Positions 14,865 through 23,263 of a stretch of 25,583 nucleotides of DNA are shown in pieces. Made by a program: the position numbers and the translations under genes. The notes under the pieces were generated by a model that ran no database searches, had not been told where the DNA came from, and saw only the letters and a list, made by a program, of their open reading frames with translations. Every line of letters starts with the position of its first letter. Position 1 is the first letter of the stretch. The stretch comes from DAOVQB01 sp023128935 (lineage in GTDB: Bacteria > Eisenbacteria > RBG-16-71-46 > CAIMUX01 > WJJG01). The stretch is taken from NCBI GenBank assembly GCA_030628905.1, contig DAOVQB010000042.1, positions 1 through 25,583 of the forward strand. The letters run 5' to 3'.

Positions 14865-16454
14865 ATGAGCAAGATCTTCATCTCCTATCGCCGCACGGAC
14901 AGCATGGAGACAACCGGTCGGATCTTCGATCGACTCCTCCAGGCCTTCGGACGAAAAAACGTCTTCAAGGACGTCGACAATATTCCGCCAGGCGTAGATT
15001 TCGAGGAGTATATCGAGAAGTCCTTGCGCTCCTGCGAAACGGTGCTGGTAATCATGGGCGATCGCTGGCTCAACCCAGCGAAGCCAGGGGGACGGCCGCG
15101 GCTCTTCGATAAAGCGGACTTCGTCAGACTTGAAATCGAGGCAGCTCTCAAGAGCCAGGCACAGGTAATCCCGATCCTCATCCGCGGCAAGAATATGCCT
15201 TCCGCCATGAAGCTTCCGGAGGGGCTCAAACCTCTGACTCGTATCAATGCAATCAAGGTGCGTGGGGATCCGGACTTCAATCGGGACATGGACCTGATCA
15301 TTCGTACGATCAGGAGTCGGCGTCTCGGTGCCCGCCGCCTGCCCTGGATCGCGGCGGCGGTGTGCGCCATAGGGATTGGATTCCTTGGATTGAAAGGGCT
15401 GTTGCCCTTCTCGGTGACGCAGCACGGCGAGCAGACAAGCACAACTGATGCTCCGCTTGATCCGCAGCACGATAACCAGACGACAGCGCATCAGGCCATC
15501 CCGAGTGATCCCGTTGGCGATGTTGGAGGTGGCGGGGATCTTGCCGAGATCGCTGATCGGCAACAGCCCGAGGCGCAGGAGCCGGCCGTGCAACCAATTG
15601 TGGATGGTACGCTCTCAGTGGATTCAAACCCAACGGACGCATCCGTGCGCATGGGGGGGCGCTCGATTGGGCGGACACCACTCAGAAGGCAGCCCGTTAG
15701 TCCGGGGGACCAGCGAATTGTGATCGAGAAGCTAGGCTACGAAGCTGAAGTACGTGATATTGAAATTCTTTCCAGTCAAGATACGCACCTCAGCATCGAT
15801 CTCAAGGCCCTGACCTATTCGCTCACGGTCATTACCCAGCCCGACGTGGCAGAAGTGCTCTTGAACGGCGAGCGCGTAGGAACCAGCCCATGTACATTCG
15901 ATGATCTGCGGGCCGGTCGGTATCCCATCGCAATTCGTAAGCAGGGCTACGATGCGGTTCAGGAAACCATGCAGATCGGCCTCGGAGGGCAAACCCGTTT
16001 CGAGGTAGTCCTTGAGCTTCAGACATCCCAACTCACAATCCAGATCATACCCTCGGGACTGATCTATGTGGACAGCGACCGAAAGACCGGAGACACCAAT
16101 GCTACTTACGTAACAACCGTTGTTCCGGGTAGCTATGAGATCACCGCAGTCCATCTTTCCTGGGGGCGCTGGGTGAAGCGGATCGAGGTTCTGCCAGATG
16201 AAAATCGCGAGTTGATCTTCGACTTCAGCCGCGAGATTCCCGTAACGGTTGTATCGACGCCGCCCAATGCCGCCATCATCGTCAACGGGCGCCCAACCGG
16301 GCGCTATACGCCCAGCGTGCTACACATGCGACCCGGCCAGAAAGACATCGAGGTAGCACGCAACGGCTACAGGTCACGCGAAGGGGTGCAGGAACTGACT
16401 CTCGAAGCACCACTTTCTGGCCCGATAAAGTTCGAATTAGTAAAAATGCCCTGA
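14865..16454 (+). CDS. TIR domain / transmembrane / four PEGA repeat protein
   Basis: The product has 529 residues. The ATG at 14865 follows GAGAGG. Residues 1-150 are a bacterial TIR domain (KIFISYRRTD at the start; DFVRLEIEAAL carrying the candidate catalytic Glu near 90-92). A single hydrophobic helix at about 159-182 is preceded by Arg residues (RRLGARR), which places the TIR domain in the cytoplasm. A Gln/Asp/Pro-rich linker spans 185-248. Four PEGA repeats follow at about 249-312, 318-384, 388-455 and 458-527, with cores such as NPTDASVRMGGRSIGRTPL and PPNAAIIVNGRPTGRYTPS; PEGA is a small extracytoplasmic beta domain related to surface-layer proteins. This looks like a transmembrane receptor: outside PEGA binding, inside TIR effector. 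A TPR/TM gene follows after 37 bases. Confidence 0.9.
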   Translation: MSKIFISYRRTDSMETTGRIFDRLLQAFGRKNVFKDVDNIPPGVDFEEYIEKSLRSCETVLVIMGDRWLNPAKPGGRPRLFDKADFVRLEIEAALKSQAQVIPILIRGKNMPSAMKLPEGLKPLTRINAIKVRGDPDFNRDMDLIIRTIRSRRLGARRLPWIAAAVCAIGIGFLGLKGLLPFSVTQHGEQTSTTDAPLDPQHDNQTTAHQAIPSDPVGDVGGGGDLAEIADRQQPEAQEPAVQPIVDGTLSVDSNPTDASVRMGGRSIGRTPLRRQPVSPGDQRIVIEKLGYEAEVRDIEILSSQDTHLSIDLKALTYSLTVITQPDVAEVLLNGERVGTSPCTFDDLRAGRYPIAIRKQGYDAVQETMQIGLGGQTRFEVVLELQTSQLTIQIIPSGLIYVDSDRKTGDTNATYVTTVVPGSYEITAVHLSWGRWVKRIEVLPDENRELIFDFSREIPVTVVSTPPNAAIIVNGRPTGRYTPSVLHMRPGQKDIEVARNGYRSREGVQELTLEAPLSGPIKFELVKMP

Positions 16455-16491
16455 TGACTTGAAGTGACGAGGACATACGGGAGGGTCACAT

Positions 16492-17055
16492 ATGTTCGCC
16501 GGGAACAAGGTTTATGTCTCTGGCCTGTGGTTTTTCGCTCTCATCCCTCTGCTCGTCTCCGCGCCGAATGTATCCCAAGGGATGGAGTCGGGGGACTGCG
16601 ACGCTGTCTTGGCTGAGGCAGAAGAGGCCTATACACAGGGGCGATTTGATCTTGCCATCACCCTGATCGAAAGCTGCCTCGACCGGCAGGAACTGGATAC
16701 GGAGACGCGCAGCCGTGCCCTTCGTCTTATTGGCCTTACCTATATCGCCAAGGATCTTGTGGACGATGCACGTAGCGCGATCCGGAAGCTACTAAGAATG
16801 GTCCCTGACTACTATCCCGATCCTGCCCAAGACCCTCCACCCTATGTCCAGCTGGTCGAGGAAATCCGGCAGGAGACCGGCCTTGAGCCGGCACCCCTGC
16901 TGGAAGAAGCTCCAAAGGGCGGGAGCTGGATCAAGAAGGCAGTTATTGGAGTGGGAGTGGCTGTTGCGGCCGTGATCGCCTTCGTCGTTGGTGGAGAGGA
17001 CAACGTCGAAGAACCCTGCGAAGAACTGCCAGAGCCGCCGACCACACCTCGGTGA
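16492..17055 (+). CDS. Exported TPR-like protein with C-terminal TM helix
   Basis: The product has 187 residues, and the ATG at 16492 follows GGGAGGG. A signal peptide or N-terminal anchor covers about 1-29. Residues about 34-115 contain TPR-like helices (EEAYTQGRFDLAITLIESCL, then SRALRLIGLTYIAKDLVDDA). A Pro-rich patch follows (YYPDPAQDPPPYVQLVEEI), then a hydrophobic helix at about 145-166 (KKAVIGVGVAVAAVIAFVVG) and a short acidic, Pro-rich tail. It lies 37 bases after the TIR-PEGA gene, so it is almost certainly co-transcribed and is a good candidate for its periplasmic partner. No specific family is assigned. Confidence 0.8.
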   Translation: MFAGNKVYVSGLWFFALIPLLVSAPNVSQGMESGDCDAVLAEAEEAYTQGRFDLAITLIESCLDRQELDTETRSRALRLIGLTYIAKDLVDDARSAIRKLLRMVPDYYPDPAQDPPPYVQLVEEIRQETGLEPAPLLEEAPKGGSWIKKAVIGVGVAVAAVIAFVVGGEDNVEEPCEELPEPPTTPR

Positions 17056-17290
17056 AAGCGGTCAGGAGCAGGACCCGCTTCGGTGTTGCGGTCGGAGGAC
17101 GGTTCTCGAGTCTCAGAGAGCGGGATCATGCGTAGGAAGCTAAGTGAGTTGCGAGGTTGGATGGTATGTCCACCCGATCTTCCATGATAGGATCGCAGCG
17201 TCCCTGGTGTGGTTCGCACACTTCGGGATCACTCTGGCGCCAATTCAGATATGGATTACGACAGTCCAACTTGAAGCCATGGAGACAAGG

Positions 17291-20200
17291 ATGATGATGC
17301 TACTTACTTCTCGAAGGTCTTATGCAATATTCCCGTATATCCTCCTGTTCTTCCTGTTCCCCACCCATTCCCATGCCACCGATGATTGCGGTACCACGGT
17401 CGACTACACGATGATAGTAGGCGAGACCTGGACAACAAGCGGCTCCCCCTACTGTATAGACGTCGCTGTTCAGATCGCCAGCCTCACAATCAATCCAGGT
17501 GTTACCGTGAAGTTCCGCGGTGATTACAGCTTTGAGGTTCTGGGGACCCTGATCGCCATCGGTACCGAACAGGATTCGATCACCTTCACCCGCCCTGATA
17601 GCGTTAGCGGATGGCAGGGGATCTATTTTCATGATGCAGGGGAAGGTTCAGAACTCGCCTATTGCACAATAGAGAAGTCTAAGAACAGCGGTGTACGTAT
17701 TGTCGACAGCGTTCCTCCATCAATAGATCACTGCACTTTTGCGAGCAACTCTGCCAGTCAAGGCGGTGGCCTGAACATTTCCATCAGTAGCCTTCCGGAA
17801 AGCGAGTTGATTCTGAGTGATTGTACGTTCAAAAACAATTCCTCCTCAAGTCACGGGGGCGCCCTGAAAGTGCACATGACCGATGGCGCTGTTACGATTA
17901 TCCATTCCACGTTTCAATACAACACCGCAAATCCATCCAATGCCAATGGAGATTACGTAGCTGGAGCCTTCTATCTTCCTCAAGGAGATGCCACAATCTC
18001 AAGATGTCTCTTTGTCGGCAACCGCAGCAACGCACGCTGCAAGGCCAGTTACGACTGTGATGTGATAGCCCGCGGTGGCGCCATCTATATTGGAAGCTCC
18101 GGCAGTGCGGAGTTCACAAACTGCTCCTTTGTCGCAAATCGAACAAATGCAAGCAACGGTAGCAACCCCTTCTGGAGCGGATCCAGCAGCAGGAGTTATG
18201 GCGCGGGGATCTATGTGGCTACGGGTTCCGTCACAATAAGTAACGCGATCTTCACGGGAAACAGTTGCACCGCTACCAATAACGGTCGACATCTTGCCGG
18301 CGGCGGGATTTATGTGAATAGCGGAGCGGTAACGGCGATCAACAATATCATTGTTGAAAACAATGATGCCACGGGCGTTCACGGAGCCGGCGGAACGCTG
18401 GATATCATGAATTCCATAATATACCTTAACAATGGAGAGGGAACCCAGGTCAGCGGTAGCTGTACGATCACCTACTCGGACATTCAAGGCGGCTATGAGG
18501 GTGAAGGGAACATACAGCTGCACCCTATCTACGACGAGGAGTACCAGATTGTCTCTGGATCACCGTGTATTGATGCCGGCAATCCCCTGCCTTCTTACAA
18601 TGATCTCTGTCGTCCTCCTTCCCTTGGCAGTCTCTCTAACGACATGGGGGCATATGGTGGCCCTGACGCTTGTGGGTGGTTGAACACGGCATGGTTGGAT
18701 CCCCCACCGGCGCCACCTTCCGCCTTCAGTGCTGAGGTTGAGGTAGGGCAGATCGTCCTGACCTGGTCGGCCAATGCAGACCATGATCTGCTGGAGTACC
18801 GGCTATATCGAGACACCGCATCGGAGGCGACCACGCTGTTAGCTACGATACCAGCGGGCACGGAAACTTATAGTGACACTGATATTTTACCCGAGACATT
18901 TTACTACTACCGGCTGACCGCCGTAGACGAGGCTGAGCAGGAAAGCGCCTACTCAATTGAGGTGGTTGCCAAAGCTGATGATGTGACACCCCCCGACGCA
19001 CCGATCGGACTTATGGCCGACGGAGGTGACGGGTTCACCTCGTTGACGTGGGCAGCGAATACTGAAGATGATCTCGCGCTCTACCGGATCTACCGTAATA
19101 CCCAGGCCACACCGACGACGCCGATCGACAGCGTTTCTGCGGGCGTCGAAAGCTATGTCGATGACAGCGTCACCAACGGCATGACATACTATTATTGCCT
19201 GACTGCGGTCGACGACGGCGGCAATGAGAGTGCCTATTCGGATACGGTTAGCGCCTATCCGGACATCCCGCGCGCCGACCTTGCCGTGGCATTGACGGCC
19301 TATCCCTTGTCGCCAGGAGCGGGCGACACGCTCACCCTCACTGCGCAGCTGACGAACGTGGGCCCCGAGGTGGCACAAGGTGTCACGGTGTCATTCACAG
19401 TTCCCGCGGAACTCTCCTTCATTTCAGCAACTCCCGAAGCTAACTACGACCCCAGCACGGGTGCCTGGTCTGTGGGTGAGTTGGCAGGTGGCGAAGTCGA
19501 CACGCTCATTGTCTATATGCGTGTCGATACTTCGGGCGTGTTTGTCTGTAGCGTCGAAGTTGTGGCAAGCGACCTATCCGATCCTGTCGCGAGCAACGAT
19601 ATGGCCGAAGTGGAGGTACGAACGCACGACACAGACCTCGGCCTTACGATGTTCGTCGATCAGGAGAACCCGATCGCGGGCGAGGAGATCATCTACACAC
19701 TCACATTGACCAACCACGGACCTAGCAATGCCGACGGTGCCGCAGTCGGGGACACCTTGGCGTTGGGACTTACCTTCCGCGGGGCGTCCTCGAGCCAGGG
19801 CAGCTATTCCCAGCAGAGCGGAACTTGGAGCGTCGGCAGTCTGGACCTCTCTGCCAGCGCTACCCTCTCACTGACCGCCCGGGTCGACAGTCTCGGCGAG
19901 ATCGCCAATACCGCGTGGATCACGGAAAGCAACTTGCCCGATCTGGTGGCTTCGAATGACAGTGCGCGTGTCATTGTTGACTGTAGCTGGGCTGATCTCT
20001 CCTTGGAATATGCAGCAAGCGACACACTGCCACCGGTGGGAGGGGCATTCGATCTGACGCTCAGGCTTTATAATGCTGGTCCGCACGACACAGAGGAAAT
20101 CGAAGTACTCTGCTCGGTTCCATTGGGGATCCGCTTTTCAAGTGTCACCGCATCATCGGGGAATTTCGATACCGGGAGCGGGATCTGGTCACTGGCAAGT

Positions 20201-22678
20201 CTTGCGGAGGGAACACACGACTCGCTCGAGATCGCCGCTATTATCGACAGCGTGGGAGCCATTTCGTGCTCAGCCGAGATCACCGCCAGCAGCCTGCGTG
20301 ATTCCAATGCCTCAGATGATGTAGTCTCCGTAATCATTTCGGGCCAAGCCGCTGATCTTGCTCTTGCGAGTACTGTTGACGTCCCCTTCCCGGACGTTGA
20401 AGACGATGTATCCATCACTGTTACTGTTGTGAATCATGGCCCAAGTACGGCAAGCTCTGTGGTCATTCACGATGCCCTCCCGAATGGATTAGCGCTGACT
20501 GCTACCACACCGAGCCAGGGAAGCTATAACGAAGGGACTGCGGACTGGAGTGTCGGGGATCTGACGAGTGGTGCGAATGCCACCTTGACACTGGACGTTA
20601 CCGTAGCGACATTCGGGGTTTTCATCAATCAGGCATATGTTGTTCCGGGGGAACTGCCGGATTTGGTGGCTGCCAATGACAGCACCTCCGTGGTTGTCAA
20701 CAGCGAGCACGCGGATTTGTCGATATCACTCAATGTGGACGAGTCACAGCCAGTTCTCAACGATGTGGTGCTCCTCACAATCACGGTGACCAACAATGGG
20801 CCGAATGCTGCACTGGGGGTAATGGTTGAGGATATCCCACCGGCGGGTCTGAATTTCACGTCCCGCTCGACCTCTCAAGGCAGTGTCGTTGACAATACAT
20901 GGACCATCGGAACGCTAGCGGCGGGCGCGAACGCAACGTGGCTGATCGATGCCACCGTGACGTCGGAGGCTCTGATCACGAATACGGCTGAAATCACAGC
21001 CAGCGAGCAAGCGGACCGCAACGCTAGCAACAACAGTGCCACTATCAGCATCGACTCGCGTTCGAATCACCCTCCGGAGATTGCGCATACTCCGTCTACA
21101 TGGCCTTGGTCAGTTGGGGTTGATCAGGTGGTCACTGCCACGATCACCGATAGGGACGAGGTGGCCACAGCCGAGCTCCACTACCGGCGAGGCAGGGGAA
21201 CCCTCTACACGCCGCTCACGATGGAGTGGATCGGTGGCGACGATTACGAAGCAACGATCCCCGGCGGTGAAATCACCTCGTGGGGCGTGGAGTACTACAT
21301 TACGGCCAGCGATGAAGAGCCGCTGGAAGGGATCTCGGATTCCTACTCGCCCCCGGTTGCTATCTCCAATCTGGTACGCTCCGAGGCTCAACCCGCCGGT
21401 TCTGAACAAGATTCGTACCGGCTCGTCTCCTTCCCCTTGAATCTGACCGATCCGGATCCAGGTAGCGCCCTCGCCGATGATCTCGGCAGCTACAACAAGT
21501 GCCGCTGGAGGTTCTTCGAGCTGTCGTCGAGTCAAGACTACATTGAACATCCGGAAACGGAGGATGTGACGGCGGGGCATGGGTACTGGCTGATTGTGCG
21601 GGACTCCGGCCAGACACTCGGTACTGGGGCGGCCACTTCGGTATCACTGGTCGAGGAATTTGCGATCGATCTTCATGCCGGCTGGACCTTCATCGGCAAT
21701 CCCTTCTCCTTCCCGCTTCCCCAGTCGGCTCTACACCGTTTCTCGGGTGGCGCGCTCGACATCCGTGCCTGTGCGGGATCCTGGAGCACCCATAGCGACT
21801 CACTCTACCCCTTCGAGGGGTATGCCATCTTCGCCAACGAGAGCGATCAGCTGCTGATCAATCCCGACCTCACCTCGACTCCGTTGGTCGGAACTCGTTC
21901 GCCTGCGGCAGACGCCCGCGCGTGGGCCATCCGTGTCGCGGCGCAGGTGCAGCGGGCCCAGGATAACGACAACGTGGCCCTCGCGTCGGTGGGTGCACTC
22001 CCGGGCTGGGATCGACTCGACCGGGCCGAGCCCCCGATCATAGGCGAGTATGTCTCGGTTTACTTCGCGCATCCCGCCGGAGAGGGTCCCACACGTCGCC
22101 TCTGCGTGGATGCGCGCCCAGAGCCCGCAAACGGAGTGGTCTGGGATCTCGATGTGGTGACGAACATCACTGATCGCGTTCTGCTGCGCTTCGCCGGCCT
22201 CGACGAGGTGCCGGGAAGATTCCAGATTCGTCTACTGGACGATCGCCTGGGGATCTCTCAGGACCTGCGTGCGCTGGAGATCTACGAGCTCACTCCGATG
22301 GCTGATGGTGAAGAACGGTATGCCCTGCGTCTGGTGGTCGGAACAGCCGCATTCCTGGAAGGCGAGATCGACTTGGCCACAACCGTCCCCGTGCGCTACG
22401 AATTGGCACCCGCCGTGCCTAACCCGTGTCACCCTCTGGCGACGATTCGCTACGGATTGCCCCACAGCGAGCGCGTCACGCTTCAGATCTACAACGTACT
22501 GGGTGAGGTCATCGCGACGCTCGTTCCCGGTGAGCCGCGTGCCGCCGGCCAGCACGTTGCTGTATGGAATGGCCGCGACCAGAGCGGGTGCTGGGTCAAC
22601 CCGGGGGTCTACTTCTACGCGCTACAAGTGGAGGGGCAAGGCACCGTAAGGCGACAGAAGTTGATTCTCGTGCGCTAG
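17291..22678 (+). CDS. Giant secreted surface protein: Pmp-like beta-helix, FN3, five DUF11 repeats, C-terminal sorting-type module
   Basis: The product has 1795 residues. The frame opens at 17144, but GGAG at 17281-17284 lies 6 bases before the ATG at 17291, which begins a signal peptide (cleavage near HSHA, residue 29). Residues about 30-440 are a right-handed beta-helix with alternating FxxN (FASN, FKNN, FVGN, FVAN, FTGN) and GG[AG][IL] motifs, as in polymorphic membrane proteins. Two fibronectin type III domains follow (about 470-560 and 566-658, each with LTWxAN and a YRxYR core). Five DUF11 repeats begin at residues 662, 781, 901, 1021 and 1141. Another beta domain covers about 1260-1350, then a region with GWTFIGNPFSFPLP. 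The C-terminus (about 1709-1795; VPNPCHPLATIRYGLP, VLGEVIATLV, NPGVYFYALQ) matches the FlgD-Ig/T9SS-like module common in FCB bacteria. Probably a surface adhesin or coat protein. Confidence 0.9.
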   Translation: MMMLLTSRRSYAIFPYILLFFLFPTHSHATDDCGTTVDYTMIVGETWTTSGSPYCIDVAVQIASLTINPGVTVKFRGDYSFEVLGTLIAIGTEQDSITFTRPDSVSGWQGIYFHDAGEGSELAYCTIEKSKNSGVRIVDSVPPSIDHCTFASNSASQGGGLNISISSLPESELILSDCTFKNNSSSSHGGALKVHMTDGAVTIIHSTFQYNTANPSNANGDYVAGAFYLPQGDATISRCLFVGNRSNARCKASYDCDVIARGGAIYIGSSGSAEFTNCSFVANRTNASNGSNPFWSGSSSRSYGAGIYVATGSVTISNAIFTGNSCTATNNGRHLAGGGIYVNSGAVTAINNIIVENNDATGVHGAGGTLDIMNSIIYLNNGEGTQVSGSCTITYSDIQGGYEGEGNIQLHPIYDEEYQIVSGSPCIDAGNPLPSYNDLCRPPSLGSLSNDMGAYGGPDACGWLNTAWLDPPPAPPSAFSAEVEVGQIVLTWSANADHDLLEYRLYRDTASEATTLLATIPAGTETYSDTDILPETFYYYRLTAVDEAEQESAYSIEVVAKADDVTPPDAPIGLMADGGDGFTSLTWAANTEDDLALYRIYRNTQATPTTPIDSVSAGVESYVDDSVTNGMTYYYCLTAVDDGGNESAYSDTVSAYPDIPRADLAVALTAYPLSPGAGDTLTLTAQLTNVGPEVAQGVTVSFTVPAELSFISATPEANYDPSTGAWSVGELAGGEVDTLIVYMRVDTSGVFVCSVEVVASDLSDPVASNDMAEVEVRTHDTDLGLTMFVDQENPIAGEEIIYTLTLTNHGPSNADGAAVGDTLALGLTFRGASSSQGSYSQQSGTWSVGSLDLSASATLSLTARVDSLGEIANTAWITESNLPDLVASNDSARVIVDCSWADLSLEYAASDTLPPVGGAFDLTLRLYNAGPHDTEEIEVLCSVPLGIRFSSVTASSGNFDTGSGIWSLASLAEGTHDSLEIAAIIDSVGAISCSAEITASSLRDSNASDDVVSVIISGQAADLALASTVDVPFPDVEDDVSITVTVVNHGPSTASSVVIHDALPNGLALTATTPSQGSYNEGTADWSVGDLTSGANATLTLDVTVATFGVFINQAYVVPGELPDLVAANDSTSVVVNSEHADLSISLNVDESQPVLNDVVLLTITVTNNGPNAALGVMVEDIPPAGLNFTSRSTSQGSVVDNTWTIGTLAAGANATWLIDATVTSEALITNTAEITASEQADRNASNNSATISIDSRSNHPPEIAHTPSTWPWSVGVDQVVTATITDRDEVATAELHYRRGRGTLYTPLTMEWIGGDDYEATIPGGEITSWGVEYYITASDEEPLEGISDSYSPPVAISNLVRSEAQPAGSEQDSYRLVSFPLNLTDPDPGSALADDLGSYNKCRWRFFELSSSQDYIEHPETEDVTAGHGYWLIVRDSGQTLGTGAATSVSLVEEFAIDLHAGWTFIGNPFSFPLPQSALHRFSGGALDIRACAGSWSTHSDSLYPFEGYAIFANESDQLLINPDLTSTPLVGTRSPAADARAWAIRVAAQVQRAQDNDNVALASVGALPGWDRLDRAEPPIIGEYVSVYFAHPAGEGPTRRLCVDARPEPANGVVWDLDVVTNITDRVLLRFAGLDEVPGRFQIRLLDDRLGISQDLRALEIYELTPMADGEERYALRLVVGTAAFLEGEIDLATTVPVRYELAPAVPNPCHPLATIRYGLPHSERVTLQIYNVLGEVIATLVPGEPRAAGQHVAVWNGRDQSGCWVNPGVYFYALQVEGQGTVRRQKLILVR

Positions 22679-22692
22679 GAGTCAGCAGACTC
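22679..22692. terminator. Small hairpin directly after surface-protein stop
   Basis: GAGTC-AGCA-GACTC begins at the base after the TAG stop. The stem is 5 bp with a 4-base loop and there is no T tract, so a termination role is only suggested by position. Confidence 0.25.
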
Positions 22693-23263
22693 GACTGCCC
22701 GAGGTAGAGCCGCTCCTGGCGCTCATGGACACCAGCGATATCTCCAGCTTCGGGTTCCCTTTCATGGAGGCCCATTTACGACGCATCTTCGCCCACCAGC
22801 CCTGTGACCGGGGATACCGCCGAGAGGGCCGAACAGGTGCTGACGGAAGGCGCCGCGCAAGCGGGCGGAGTGCTCGGCCTGCGGGTTGATCGCGGCACGT
22901 CCTGCCGGCTCACCTGGCCAACGAGGCAGCTGGAAAGCAGGGTATCGACATACACATGGACGGGGCAGAACCCGCTGGGTGCTGAGGTGAAATCGTCGTG
23001 AGGTCGGTTTTGCAGGGGTCACCTCTTGAGGGAAGACAAGAGACAAGGTAAGGTAAAGGCCGAATCGGCCTCAGGGGACCTGGGTCATAATAGTGGAAGT
23101 GACAGAAGCACACCTGCTCGGGGGGGCCTCTTTCGCCGCGCTTGTTCATCTCTGTTTAAGATCGATTCGCAAACCCGGATGCCAGCCACTGGTCAGAAGC
23201 CGACCAGATGCCTGATGCGTACCGGCAGAATATGGAATATCCCGTGCACTACGGAGGCACAGC
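22679..23263. other. 585-base gap without a supported gene
   Basis: Short frames occur on both strands but none has a convincing start, ribosome site or recognisable product, and plus-strand frames are broken by stops. It holds no recognisable N-terminal half for the RHS gene that follows; an in-frame TGA at 23213-23215 precedes that gene's ATG. It may be decayed sequence. A short inverted repeat, AGGCCGAATCGGCCT, lies near 23057-23071. Confidence 0.5.

Noticed and set aside
14757..15593. 278-residue open frame on the minus strand
   Set aside because: It is antisense to the TIR domain gene, with no family features; the plus-strand TIR and PEGA motifs decide the coding strand.
22404..22420. 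Sigma-54 promoter-like TGGCAC-N5-GTGCC with correct GG-GC spacing
   Set aside because: It is deep inside the surface-protein gene with no downstream start that it would serve; a chance match.
22724..22930. Possible small or frameshifted gene (MDTSDISSFGFPF...) after the surface protein
   Set aside because: No ribosome site, no recognisable homology, and the frame becomes Arg-rich shadow-like sequence before stopping.
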